From: Candidatus Fibrimonas sp.
GTDB lineage: Bacteria > Fibrobacterota > Fibrobacteria > Fibrobacterales > Fibrobacteraceae
Direction of reading: 5' to 3'
Assembly: GCA_031273195.1 (NCBI GenBank)
Contig: JAISSJ010000177.1
Span: 1 to 34,071, forward strand
Length of the DNA stretch: 34,071 nt
The notes beneath the pieces were generated by a model, which made no database searches, was not told where the DNA came from, and saw only the letters and a program-made list of their open reading frames with translations. Shown piece by piece: positions 7,243-16,959 of this stretch; within the stretch, counting starts at the first letter, position 1; the number at the start of each line of letters is the position of its first letter. The position numbers and the translations under genes are program-made.

Positions 7243-8451
7243 TTAGAAACTCATTGTAAACCCAATTCCCGCCAAAAGCAACGAAAGCCCGATTAAACCT
7301 GCGCCAACGCCTGTTTTTAAATTGCCGTTTTTAACAGCCTTGTGATTTTCATCTATTTTTGCTTTAAAATTCTCTCCGCCAAAAGACGGGTATTCCAATT
7401 CCCTTTTTATATTCCTTGCCTTTTGGTAATCGTCTTGAGCAAGAATGCAAAGCAGAATACCGGCTGCAAGAGGGCCTGTGCTTCCGCCCAAAAGCCCAAG
7501 CCCTATGTCTTTTTTGTTTTGGCTTTTTACAAGCAGATTCTGCTCGGAAATTTTTTGCGGGTCTGTAATCGGAGTTAATTGCACAAATTGTATTTGCTTT
7601 TCCAGGGCGTCAATTTTTACATTTAACAAAGTGTCGTTATAGCCTTTGCGGAAAAGCCTGATTTGCGTTTCGCCCGGCAAACCTTGCATATTATATGGAG
7701 TTTTGCCGATAGCTTTTGAATTTATATCCAGAATATCCGCCGTAAAGACCGATGCGTTGTCAGGATTTGTGCGGATTTCCGTTCCCGCAAAGGAACGCTT
7801 TAATTCCAGAAAAACTTTCACCGTGTCGTTGCCTAGCTTTACCATCGTTTTAGCTGCCCACAGGTTATCTCCCGATTGCCAATAGGCGGAGATTTGCGCC
7901 ATAGAGCTACTGTCTGAAAATGCGCATGGAGCCTGGCAAACGGCATTTCCGTTTAGCATAACAACTGCATATTCCGGATTTGTTTCAACGCTTATAACCG
8001 TATTTTTATTTCTGACATTTTCAATGTCTGCGTTTTTTCCGGTTATTCCCGATAGCAATTTCAAGATAATCCCGCTTTTAATCGTTTCATCCCATGCGAG
8101 CGGCGCAATGCCTTGAACATCTGTTTGCGGGTTTGAACTTCCCGCAAGCCAGTCTATGCAAAGCCTTACGCTAACGGAATCCTTGCCCTCTGCCCGCAAC
8201 CGCCCCCTGAACAAACCCTGCGCTCCGGAAACTCTTGCCGCAGATATTGCGCATTCTATATTTTCGCATTTGGCAAAATGCTCAGGGTCTATTTTTACAG
8301 GTTCAAAAGCCGCCTCTTTTAAAATCTGCATAATGGAGTTTTCCCATAAAGCGGAAATGCTGCTGTCAATATCGGATTCCATGTTTAGCATAAAAAGCGG
8401 AGCGGAATTTGCCATGCTGGCAATCAGTGTTAACAATAGTATTTTTTTCAC
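7243..8451 (-). CDS. PEGA-domain exported protein
   Basis: A 402-residue protein. It starts at GTG 8451, which has a GGGAGG site 5 nt upstream and directly begins the signal peptide (KKILLLTLIASMANSA); an ATG 33 nt upstream lies inside the Shine-Dalgarno context and is less likely. The N-terminal half looks like a TolB/FlgT-type domain. Two PEGA-like units follow, at about 165-240 (ISVETNPEYAVVMLNG) and 245-305 (TEIRTNPDNASVFTADI, IGKTPYNMQGLPG). Two hydrophobic segments lie near the C-terminus (about 327-347 and 382-402), so the protein may be membrane-anchored at that end. It is the third gene of an operon with two lipoproteins. Role unknown; PEGA domains are usually surface or envelope modules. 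Confidence 0.8.
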   Translation of the reverse strand: MKKILLLTLIASMANSAPLFMLNMESDIDSSISALWENSIMQILKEAAFEPVKIDPEHFAKCENIECAISAARVSGAQGLFRGRLRAEGKDSVSVRLCIDWLAGSSNPQTDVQGIAPLAWDETIKSGIILKLLSGITGKNADIENVRNKNTVISVETNPEYAVVMLNGNAVCQAPCAFSDSSSMAQISAYWQSGDNLWAAKTMVKLGNDTVKVFLELKRSFAGTEIRTNPDNASVFTADILDINSKAIGKTPYNMQGLPGETQIRLFRKGYNDTLLNVKIDALEKQIQFVQLTPITDPQKISEQNLLVKSQNKKDIGLGLLGGSTGPLAAGILLCILAQDDYQKARNIKRELEYPSFGGENFKAKIDENHKAVKNGNLKTGVGAGLIGLSLLLAGIGFTMSF

Positions 8452-8462
8452 TTTCAACCTCC

Positions 8463-9104
8463 CTAGCAAAACTTGCCTATGCATCTCTTTGAAAAAACGG
8501 TATCTTGCTCCGTAAATGCCTTAACGCCCCAAAAATAAATATCGTCAAGAGGGGGTTTTAAAATATTATCCGGCAAAATATTTTCTTCTTTCCACAGCGA
8601 GTTTTCATCTGTAGAAACATAAACAAAAGAGGAGGCTTGCTCCCAGCTATCTACGCCGCCAATTTTATACCTAAACTCCAGCGAATCCGTTTTTGAGAAA
8701 TCCGAAAAACCGTCTATGGGGGAAAGCAATTCAATCCTTAGCTGTTCGTTTAGGCGAACAGTTATGCTGTCGCTAAGGGTATCTCCATAAACGTCTATCA
8801 AAACTAATTTTACAAAGTGCTCGCCGTAGCTTGCTCTGTGAGGATTTTTATTTGAGCGAATGGTATCGCTGTCTATAATCCAAAAATAATCGCCAAGGTA
8901 ATACTTTGCGGAATCCAGGCGAAACGGAACGGAGTTTTCCGAATTGACCAGCCGTAAATCTTCATATAGATACAATTCATTTGCCCTTGGAGTATAGTAG
9001 GAAATTCCTTTAAGCTGAATCACATCGCTTTTTTCACTGCCGAATTCATCGCTGTCGGAACAGGAGAGCATAAGGAGAGTTAATGCGAGAACCGGATTTT
9101 TCAT
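8463..9104 (-). CDS. Lipoprotein of unknown function (213 aa)
   Basis: Start at ATG 9104, which overlaps the stop of the preceding gene as ATGA. The frame is open 72 nt upstream, but 9104 begins a lipoprotein signal (LALTLLMLSCSDSDEFG, lipobox LMLSC). The mature part is rich in beta-type sequence with repeated D-[ST]-[IL] patterns (GDTLSDSITVRL), resembling the PKD-like architecture of the gene before it. No known domain is recognised. It is 11 nt upstream of the PEGA gene and part of the same operon. Confidence 0.8.
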   Translation of the reverse strand: MKNPVLALTLLMLSCSDSDEFGSEKSDVIQLKGISYYTPRANELYLYEDLRLVNSENSVPFRLDSAKYYLGDYFWIIDSDTIRSNKNPHRASYGEHFVKLVLIDVYGDTLSDSITVRLNEQLRIELLSPIDGFSDFSKTDSLEFRYKIGGVDSWEQASSFVYVSTDENSLWKEENILPDNILKPPLDDIYFWGVKAFTEQDTVFSKRCIGKFC

Positions 9105-9688
9105 GGCGTACCCCATATGGAATCCAGTTTGGCTTTGAAGCCGTAACTGTTTGTGGCGGTTATATGAACTTCCCAATAGTCGCTATGCAAGGCATAACCC
9201 AGTTGCAGGGAGTCTTCCCGCAAGGTTTTATTGAAAGTTCTGGTTTTATCCTTTAATGTAAAGTCATAAGTCAGGCTGCCGCCATCTATATCGTAGCAAT
9301 CCCATTTGAAAATCGGCGAGCCGTGAGAAAATTTTAAATAAAAAACACTGTTGCAAACAGGCATGTTTGAAACGCTTATGGTAAAACCGGTGCTTAGGGT
9401 ATCGCCTAAAAAATCCACTGCATAAAACCTTGCATTGTAAACCCCGGATGTATCAAAAATGGTATTTACCTGCAAAGACGGGTATTTTTTGGAATTTACG
9501 GTCCAAAAAAAATTTTTTACGCTGGAGGTAGATGGATTTATTTTAGCCTGGAAATGCACGGAATCCGTTGTTAAAATCGTATCTGAACGGTTTTGGACTT
9601 CAATGGATATATGTGGCGTTGCTTCGTTATATAATAAATTATCGGAGCACGAAACAAGGGGCAAAAGCAAAAACAGCAGGAGTGGCAT
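9101..9688 (-). CDS. Lipoprotein with PKD-like domain (195 aa)
   Basis: First gene of the 9688-7243 operon. Lipobox LPLVSC at residues 9-14. Residues 25-105 resemble a PKD/Ig-like fold: VHFQAKINPSTSSVKNFFWTV followed by DTSGVYNARFYAVDFLGDTLS. The second half is beta-rich with no recognised family. TACATT lies 7 nt before the ATG, with TTGACG 16 nt further upstream as a good -35, so this is the best-supported promoter of the leaderless class here. Function unknown; its position with another lipoprotein and a PEGA protein suggests a small envelope complex. Confidence 0.82.
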   Translation of the reverse strand: MPLLLFLLLPLVSCSDNLLYNEATPHISIEVQNRSDTILTTDSVHFQAKINPSTSSVKNFFWTVNSKKYPSLQVNTIFDTSGVYNARFYAVDFLGDTLSTGFTISVSNMPVCNSVFYLKFSHGSPIFKWDCYDIDGGSLTYDFTLKDKTRTFNKTLREDSLQLGYALHSDYWEVHITATNSYGFKAKLDSIWGTP

Positions 9689-9695
9689 TGCAATA

Positions 9696-9723
9696 AATGT
9701 AGAAAATTAACGAAAAACGTCAA
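9696..9723 (-). promoter_or_regulatory. Promoter of the lipoprotein operon (-35 TTGACG, -10 TACATT)
   Basis: On the minus strand TTGACG (9723-9718) is followed by 16 nt and TACATT (9701-9696), then 7 nt and the ATG at 9688. This is the only member of the class with a near-consensus -35. Confidence 0.55.
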
Positions 9724-9772
9724 CATATGTTTGCAAAATGCAGGGTAAAAGTGAAAATGGCCTGATAATAAT

Positions 9773-9778
9773 ATATAA
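9773..9778 (+). promoter_or_regulatory. Putative -10 box of the ECF sigma gene
   Basis: TATAAT within an AT-rich stretch about 30 nt before the ATG at 9808, leaving room for a true leader with the GAGGAGG site. No clear -35 can be named. Confidence 0.35.
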
Positions 9779-9807
9779 TTGGTAAAACGGTTTTTGAGGA
9801 GGTTATT

Positions 9808-10269
9808 ATGAACATATCCGAACTTTGGCAGAAAAATGCGAATTTTGTGCTTAAAGTCTGCTTGCATCTTGTGGACAACATGGCGGCGGCGGAAGATATT
9901 CGCCAAGAGGTTTTTTTAAAGGTTATCAACAGCGAAAAGCCTTTCAAAAAGCAATCTTCCATTAGAACATGGCTTTATTCCATAACGTATAATTGCTGCA
10001 TGGACTATTTCAGGGAACTAAAAAGACAGCAGGATATAACGGATGAAATTTCTCGCACGGGAACTTTTTACTTTAAAGATAGCCAATCCCCCATATGGGA
10101 AGTTAACGATATTTCCGAAATGTCTAGCCCTATTGCGCAATTATTTGTTGAACTTCGCTTTGGAGAAGGCTGGAACCGTGAAGAAATAGCGCAGATTTTC
10201 GGATTCAGCGTTGATTATGTAAGCAAAAAAATACAGATGGGTTTGCAGCAACTGCGGAAGATAATGTAG
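9808..10269 (+). CDS. ECF-type RNA polymerase sigma factor
   Basis: A 153-residue sigma70-family factor. Region 2 spans about residues 5-75 (AAAEDIRQEVFLKVI, then IRTWLYSITYNCCMDYFRE) and region 4 about 105-150 (LFVELRFGEGWNREEIAQIFGFSVDYVSKKIQMGLQQLRK, a helix-turn-helix). A strong GAGGAGG site precedes the ATG, unlike the leaderless neighbours. No anti-sigma gene is adjacent: the next gene downstream is a Wzz-like protein and the upstream one is divergent. It may control envelope genes such as the polysaccharide chain-length gene or the divergent lipoproteins; that is inference. Confidence 0.9.
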   Translation: MNISELWQKNANFVLKVCLHLVDNMAAAEDIRQEVFLKVINSEKPFKKQSSIRTWLYSITYNCCMDYFRELKRQQDITDEISRTGTFYFKDSQSPIWEVNDISEMSSPIAQLFVELRFGEGWNREEIAQIFGFSVDYVSKKIQMGLQQLRKIM

Positions 10270-10288
10270 TTAGGGTTCGGCATTTTTC

Positions 10289-10294
10289 TAAATT
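10289..10294 (+). promoter_or_regulatory. Putative -10 box of the Wzz-like gene
   Basis: TAAATT preceded by TTTTTC, 7 nt before the ATG at 10302. No Shine-Dalgarno. Confidence 0.4.
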
Positions 10295-10301
10295 CTCCCC
10301 T

Positions 10302-11312
10302 ATGCAAACGGAAACCGAAGAAGAAATTGACCTGCTGGAACTGGTATTTTCAATAATCAAGCGCACCTTGAAGCACAAGGTTTTAGCTGTTTTTACGTTT
10401 ATTCTCATTGTGGGGTTGGTTTTTGCCATTGCGCTTTTATCAACCCCCTTTTACAAAACAGAAGCAAAAATCATTTACCAAACATCAAGCGGCCCGCAAA
10501 GCAGCAGTTTAAGTGCCCTTGCCGCCCTTGCCGGAGTTTCTACTTCCAAAGGCGATGACCCTTCTGCGTATTTAAGCGATATAATTCTATCAAACTATAT
10601 GTTGCAATTGATTTTGGCGGAAAAATGGAAAGTTACCAAGGCCTTGCCCGATACTTCAACTCCGGTTACCTTGCAGGCCCTTTGGAAAATAAAACCGGAT
10701 ACCACAAAAGAAAACTGGCAAACAAGACTTGAATACGGTATGCTTGGCACCCTTAAAAAAGGGAATTATATAGCTTTTTCCCAAGACAAAAAAAGCGGCG
10801 TAATAACGCTATCTACGGAATTTGAAGATCCCCAAGTCTCTTTTGACGTGAATAATTTCGTATTTAATCAGTTGAACGATATTTTACTGAATAAGATGCA
10901 CTTTAAGGCTTCGGAAAATCGAAAATTTACCGAGGAAAGGCTTGCGGAGGTTAAAGGAAACCTTAAGGAAGCAGAAGAAGACCTGCGCAGATTTAGGCAG
11001 CGAAACAGGCTTCGCATAGACCCTTCAGACGAATTGGAAGATGCGAGATTGCAAAGAGATGTTTTTATGAATCAGGAGATTATGATTCAACTGCAAAAAC
11101 AGTATGAGCTTGCAAAAATAGACGAAGCGCGCGATATGCCGGTTTTGGATGTTATAGATACTCCTATGAAACCGATTGATAAATCCAAGCCAAAAAGAAA
11201 GTTGATTGTTATGGCGGGCGGCGTGGCAGCGGTATTCTTTTCAATTTTAATTGCAGTTCTCTATGATCTGTTCCTGGAGAAAAAATCCGCTTGGAGAAAA
11301 TATGTCTCATAG
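10302..11312 (+). CDS. Wzz-family polysaccharide chain-length determinant / co-polymerase
   Basis: A 336-residue inner-membrane protein. Transmembrane segment 1 is at about 29-50 (AVFTFILIVGLVFAIALLS) and segment 2 at about 304-325 (LIVMAGGVAAVFFSILIAVLY). Between them is a periplasmic domain with a coiled coil at about 200-265 (ENRKFTEERLAEVKGNLKEAEEDLRRF), as in Wzz/GNVR polysaccharide co-polymerases. The PxxP-like stretch ahead of segment 2 (DTPMKPIDKSKPKRK) is typical. There is no C-terminal tyrosine-kinase domain. No glycosyltransferases lie in the window, so the polymer controlled is unknown. The end overlaps the activase gene by 11 nt. Confidence 0.87.
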   Translation: MQTETEEEIDLLELVFSIIKRTLKHKVLAVFTFILIVGLVFAIALLSTPFYKTEAKIIYQTSSGPQSSSLSALAALAGVSTSKGDDPSAYLSDIILSNYMLQLILAEKWKVTKALPDTSTPVTLQALWKIKPDTTKENWQTRLEYGMLGTLKKGNYIAFSQDKKSGVITLSTEFEDPQVSFDVNNFVFNQLNDILLNKMHFKASENRKFTEERLAEVKGNLKEAEEDLRRFRQRNRLRIDPSDELEDARLQRDVFMNQEIMIQLQKQYELAKIDEARDMPVLDVIDTPMKPIDKSKPKRKLIVMAGGVAAVFFSILIAVLYDLFLEKKSAWRKYVS

Positions 11313-13113
11313 CGACCTGTTGGTTGGTGTTGATGTAGGCTCCACTACAGTTAAAATTGCCGTTGTAAATCCAGAAACACGGGAACTTTTGCACAGCCGC
11401 TATCTTAGGCATAACGCCATGCAGGCAAAAACCGTTAGCGAGTTATTGAACGAGGCTCATGGATTATTTGAAAATAAATCCTTTATAGTTTCCTTTTGCG
11501 GTTCGGGCGGGCAGCCCTTTGCGGAAAAGGCCAACGCCTTCTTTGTTCAGGAAGTAGTTGCAAACGCCTTGGCCGTGCGCGAGATGTACCCGGAAACCCG
11601 TGTTGCTATAGAGCTTGGCGGGCAAGATGCCAAGGTTATATTTTTTGAGAAGGACAAAACAACGGGAAAGCTCCTTGCCTCCGATATGCGAATGAACGGA
11701 GTGTGCGCAGGCGGAACCGGTGCTTTTATAGACCAGGTTGCGGAGCTTTTGCGAGTGAGAACGGAGGAATTTGAGAGCTATGCTTCCAGAGGCGAAAAAG
11801 TGTATGAAATTTCCGGCAGGTGCGGAGTTTTTGCAAAAACCGATATACAGCCTCTTTTGAACCAGGGCGTTGCAAAGGAAGATATTGCGCTATCAAGTTT
11901 CCATGCCATTGCAAAGCAAACCATAGGCGGGCTTGCGCAGGGAATGGAAATAAAGCCCCCGGTGCTCTTTGAAGGCGGGCCTCTGACTTTTAATCCCTCG
12001 CTTGTAGGGGTATTTCAGCAGCGTTTGGGAATTTCAAGTTCGCAGGTTTTAGTGCCCAGGCATTCCGAGGTTTTGGTTGCATGGGGTGCGGCACTCTCTG
12101 CGAGCGTTATGTATAAAGACAGAAAAAACGGTTATAGCAAGGAAAAAAGCCTTTATGCTCTTGAGCATTTTTATGCAAAAAAGGAAACTCAGGGCGAAGA
12201 GGAAATTCCGCCGTTTTTTAAAGATGAAAAGGAAAAAAACAGGTTTATGCAAAGACATCCGCTTTTTGGCGGTAACTATTCGCAACCGGAGAAAGATGCG
12301 GTTATCAAAGCGTATTTGGGCATAGATGCGGGCAGCACCACCACAAAATTCGTGCTGCTGAACGAAGAAGAAGAAGTTATGGACAGTTTTTATTCCGGCA
12401 ATCAGGGAGACCCTCTTGTTGTGTTGAAAAGCGCTCTGATTCAGCTTAATGAACGCTACAGGGAAGCCGGTGCAAAGCTGAACATTTTGGGTGTTGGAAC
12501 AACCGGCTACGGAGAGCTTTTATTTTATCGCGCGCTTCGTGCCGATTACCACACGGTAGAGACGGTAGCCCATGCAAAAGCGGCAAAAAAAATATGCCCC
12601 GATGTAAGTTTTATTTTAGATATTGGCGGCCAGGATATGAAGGCGATTTCCGTGGCGAGCGGAGTGGTCACAGGCATAATTTTGAACGAGGCTTGTTCAA
12701 GCGGCTGCGGTTCTTTTATAGAAACTTATGCCCGCAGCCTTGGCATTAAAATGGAGCAAATCGCAGAAATGGCGTTTCGCTCCAAAAATCCGTCAAAGCT
12801 GGGCAGCCGCTGCACGGTGTTTATGAACAGTTCCATAATAACGGAGCAAAGGGACGGCAAAAAACCCGAAGACATAATAGCGGGAATTTGCCGTTCCATT
12901 ATAGATAATGTTTTTACAAAGGTAATTCGGTTGCGGAATTTGGATTCTTTGGGCAAAAAGGTTGTGGTGCAGGGCGGCACGTTCAAAAACGATGCTGTGT
13001 TGCGCGCTTTTGAGCAATACACCGGTTTAACGCCAATCCGCCCGGAGCGTCCGGGTGAAATGGGAGCCATAGGCATTGCGCTTTTGACTAAAGAGCACAT
13101 GGAAAAAAGTTAG
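11302..13113 (+). CDS. Tandem-domain BadF/BcrA/HgdC-type CoA-dehydratase activase
   Basis: A 603-residue protein made of two ASKHA ATPase domains: the first begins DVGSTTVK (11-18), the second DAGSTTTK (342-349). Domain 1 has CAGGTG (C135) and GRCGVF (C174), 39 residues apart as in the 2-hydroxyacyl-CoA dehydratase activator, where such cysteines hold a [4Fe-4S] cluster between two subunits. Domain 2 has CSSGCG (C465, C469) and SRCTVF (C504), so the cluster could form within one chain. Larger homologues continue into a DUF2229/HgdB-like part that is absent here, and no dehydratase subunit gene is nearby. ATG 11302 is chosen over 11251 for its GGAG site. The substrate is unknown. Confidence 0.88.
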   Translation: MSHSDLLVGVDVGSTTVKIAVVNPETRELLHSRYLRHNAMQAKTVSELLNEAHGLFENKSFIVSFCGSGGQPFAEKANAFFVQEVVANALAVREMYPETRVAIELGGQDAKVIFFEKDKTTGKLLASDMRMNGVCAGGTGAFIDQVAELLRVRTEEFESYASRGEKVYEISGRCGVFAKTDIQPLLNQGVAKEDIALSSFHAIAKQTIGGLAQGMEIKPPVLFEGGPLTFNPSLVGVFQQRLGISSSQVLVPRHSEVLVAWGAALSASVMYKDRKNGYSKEKSLYALEHFYAKKETQGEEEIPPFFKDEKEKNRFMQRHPLFGGNYSQPEKDAVIKAYLGIDAGSTTTKFVLLNEEEEVMDSFYSGNQGDPLVVLKSALIQLNERYREAGAKLNILGVGTTGYGELLFYRALRADYHTVETVAHAKAAKKICPDVSFILDIGGQDMKAISVASGVVTGIILNEACSSGCGSFIETYARSLGIKMEQIAEMAFRSKNPSKLGSRCTVFMNSSIITEQRDGKKPEDIIAGICRSIIDNVFTKVIRLRNLDSLGKKVVVQGGTFKNDAVLRAFEQYTGLTPIRPERPGEMGAIGIALLTKEHMEKS

Positions 13114-13121
13114 AGGTAAAA

Positions 13122-13729
13122 ATGAAAAGTTCGTTTAAATATGCGCTGTTGATTGTGGTTTGCACTTCTTTTGCATCCGCTCAAGAGTTTCATTTGGGTA
13201 TTCGCTCCGGGCTGGGAGCAAGCGCTTTGCGCGGTCACAATGTTCTCCAGTCCCTTTCCTTCGGGCCTAATGTCGTTAAGCTTCATCCGGCTTTTTCGGC
13301 AAGCGCAGGCCTAGCTTTTGCCGCTGAGGTGAATAGGCTTTTCAGCATTGCGCCCGAACTGCAATACACCTTGTATCAGGCTAAGGGTGAGTTAACGCTG
13401 AAAACCGGAGATGGCTTTGATGATTTGCGCAGGGCCGGAGTTAATCTGCATTCTTTGGAATTGCCGTTCCTGGTGCGTTTCAACATCGGGTCTGCTTATA
13501 TAGAGGCCGGTCCTCAAGTGGGCGCCAATCTCTATGCCGTGCTTTACAAGAACAACGAACTTAAAAAACCCAAAGTCAATGTTCTTGCGTTTGGTCCGAG
13601 CCTTGGCGGCGGAGTGAATATAAAAGGTGCTTTGTTTGGTCTTCGTGGGCATTTCGGCTTACTGGAATATGCTAAAAAAACGAATGGATATCCCTGGGCG
13701 GTTCAGGCGAGCGTGGGTAAATTTCTCTT

Positions 13730-13733
<4 letters not shown>
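13122..13733 (+). CDS. Outer-membrane beta-barrel protein
   Basis: A 203-residue protein with a signal peptide (KSSFKYALLIVVCTSFASAQ) followed by alternating amphipathic strands: FHLGIRSGLGASA, FSASAGLAFAAEVN, FSIAPELQYTLYQ, LELPFLVRFNIGSAYIEAGPQVGANLYAVL, FGPSLGGGVNIKGALFGLRGHFGL and a C-terminal aromatic VGKFLF. This is the pattern of PorT/OMP_b-brl_2 barrels of about eight strands. An AGAGG site lies 8 nt after the activase stop. Its stop overlaps the TTG start of miaB. Specific function unknown. Confidence 0.85.
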
Positions 13734-14990
<1,257 letters not shown>

Positions 14991-14998
<8 letters not shown>

Positions 14999-16064
14999 GC
15001 TGGTGTTCATAGCGGCATTGCTTTTAATCTCCTGCGGCAAAGACAGCAAAGACGGCAAAGGCACAAAAGACACCATTGCGGAAAAAGAGGAAAACAAAGT
15101 TTTGCCGTTAATTCAAGAGGAAAAACCCATGCTAAAAGATATAAAAATCGGCGAACTGCAATATGAAGAGATTATTTACACTTCCACTTTCAATAATATT
15201 CCAAGTAATATAAAATGTGTGGTTGAAAACAGCGGTTCTAAGCCTCACAGGATTGCATTTCAATATTGGCTGAATGGCGGTTTTAGCAAGGTGGTGTCTG
15301 TTACAAAAGATATTGAGCCAATGAGCCGCATGGAATTTGAGCTTGGCAGGGAATTGAGCCTTGCAAAAGAGGCCTTTGCCATAAAGAGCGAAACAAAAAC
15401 GACTTTGGAAATCCGTGTTTACGGGCTGGACGGCGACAAGGTTCCTTTATTTGAACGCTCATACGGAATCAGGTTGTTGCCGCCTCAATTTTTTAACTGG
15501 CGTGAACCGGAGTACATAGCGGCGTTTATAACATATCAAATGGATTCAATCCCGGCTTTGCAAAGGGAGGTAGCTCAAAAAATCGGCGGCATAGACGCTT
15601 ATCAGCGGCGTGATACAAGCAGGGTGGAGGAGCAGGTGAAGGCCGTTTATGAAATTATAACTGAGAGAAAATGGCATTATTTGGGTGGTTTTGCCACGAA
15701 TGCCGGTCAGAAAGTCAGGTATCCTGTAGAGATAATGCGTGAAAAAAGTGCGAACTGCATAGAGGGTGCTTTATTATTTTCCGCCATCATAGAGAGTTTG
15801 GGCATTGGAACAGCCATTGTTTTGGTAAACAGGCCTTATGGCGGTCATGCGTATTTGGCATGGAAAAGCGATGAGAGGCTTGACCATTTTGACAAAATTA
15901 TTGAGACCACATTGGCTTTCAGCGATAATCCCGCAAGCTATGAACAGGCCACGATGCGTGGCAACGATGAATTTTACGGGGATAAGAATGCGGGGTATAT
16001 AGGAAAAATCATAGATGTGAAAAAAATGTGGAATGCCGGGATTGTTTTGAATGAGGTGCCGTAA
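14991..16064 (+). CDS. Transglutaminase-like lipoprotein
   Basis: A 357-residue protein from ATG 14991, which overlaps the miaB end by 8 nt, has a GGAAAGG-like site and directly begins a lipoprotein signal (lipobox LLISC, C15). The C-terminal half has a papain-like transglutaminase core: C256 in SANCIEGALLFSAIIESLG, H286 in GGHAYLAWK, and D298 or D301 as the likely acid. Residues 50-180 are beta-rich, possibly an Ig-like spacer. Members of this superfamily include proteases, peptidases and inactive binding proteins; the substrate cannot be told. It is the last gene of a run of closely spaced plus-strand genes. Confidence 0.8.
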
Positions 16065-16081
16065 CCGGACCACACCACACC

Positions 16082-16374
16082 GTAGGGGCAGACCTGCGTG
16101 TCTGCCCTTGTGCGGCGATGGTTGCCCTTGTGCAACAATGGTTGCTCTTGTGCGGCGATATTCGCCATTTTCCCACGATATTCGCCCATCGCCCATTTGC
16201 CGCAATTTTCGTAAAATATGTGGCGTTTCGTTGCAAATGGGCGTTGCAGGCAACGCCCCTACGGTGGCGGCGGTCATCGCAAACGGGGCGAAAATCGGGC
16301 AAAATGGGCAAATTTTGTGGCAAACAGGGCAAACGGCGTGGCGAAATGGGGCAGACACGCAGGTCTGCCCCTAC
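16082..16374. repeat. 293-bp element bounded by 26-bp perfect inverted repeats
   Basis: The left end (16082-16107, starting GTAGGGGCAGACC) is the exact reverse complement of the right end (16349-16374, ending GGTCTGCCCCTAC). Inside are a 9-bp hairpin with a 2-nt loop (16239-16258, GGGCGTTGC/GCAACGCCC) and three 20-bp tandem units (16103-16162, each TGCYCTTGTG plus 10). No transposase and no clear target duplication are seen. It resembles the multi-copy GTAGGGGC... palindromic repeats known from many bacterial genomes, so a REP- or MITE-like element is likely. Short open frames in it are low-complexity and not credible. Confidence 0.8.
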
Positions 16375-16474
16375 AATACCCGCAAATTTTTTCTATATTT
16401 ACCCCTCATATGCCCCAAATGCCGTTTTTGCCTCAAAATCACCCCTCGCTAGAGCCTCACACGCAAGCTCTAAG

Positions 16475-16520
16475 GCACGTTACGTCTGGGGGGTCAAAAA
16501 ACGTCCCCCAACACACGTGC
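16475..16520. other. Two-tier hairpin
   Basis: The outer arm GCACGT (16475-16480) pairs with ACGTGC (16515-16520); the inner arm TGGGGG pairs with CCCCCA around a 12-nt loop. No T run follows directly, so it is not a classical terminator. Confidence 0.5.
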
Positions 16521-16717
16521 TGCGATTTTAGGGGTATTTCTGCGCAAGCAGAGGGGTATTTTTTCTATTTATAAAAAATTTCGAAAAATTTACACCCCTC
16601 TCCTCGCTCCCCCCGCTCCCCCACCCTCGCCCCCCCCCCCCCTCTGCGGCCCTCGCCACGCGCCCTGGCGGGACGCGAGGGGGCCGGCGTGCGGGGGCGG
16701 GGGGGCGGCAGGGCTGA

Positions 16718-16742
16718 GGGGGGGGGGGGGGGGGGGGGGGGG
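16718..16742 (+). repeat. Poly-G tract, 25 nt
   Basis: Twenty-five uninterrupted G residues at the end of a GC-rich block. Real tracts of this length are rare and unstable, and the count in any assembly is unreliable. Confidence 0.6.
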
Positions 16743-16959
16743 TAACCCTACTGCACAAATGTTCAGTAGTTTGATATGCCAATATGCGAGCCTGCAGTGC
16801 AGACCCTGCTAACTTGCCAAATCCCGTTTTCTCGCCCAAAAGCATAATTATGGGTAAATATAGATTATTTTTTTGCGAAAATTGTGCTTTTGGGAGTAGA
16901 AAAACGCTTAAATTCATTTTTTTGCCGGGAAAGGGGATTTTAATGAGAAAACATCCGTG

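Larger units (their letters stand above)
16375..16959. other. Gene-free stretch with hairpins, GC-rich block and poly-G
   Basis: There is no credible gene. It holds a TATATT box (16394-16399), a long hairpin (16475-16520), a small GNRA-type hairpin (TCTGCGCAAGCAGA, about 16538-16551), a block at about 16590-16717 made mostly of C and G with long C runs, the 25-G tract, and a CTACTG...CAGTAG pair just after it. The composition differs sharply from everything else in the window, so part of it may be an assembly or sequencing artefact. Confidence 0.6.

Noticed and set aside
16051-16574. Several overlapping open frames across the inverted-repeat element and following hairpins, including a 54-aa frame from ATG 16410 with TATATT 10 nt upstream
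   Set aside because: The sequences are translations of repeats and hairpins in competing frames, rich in C, R and H, and match no family. The 16410 frame keeps a slight chance because of its promoter-like context.
16528-16917. Minus-strand 129-aa open frame with Pro- and Gly-rich stretch
   Set aside because: It is produced by the poly-G/GC-rich block (runs of P, R and G), has no domain and no start signal.
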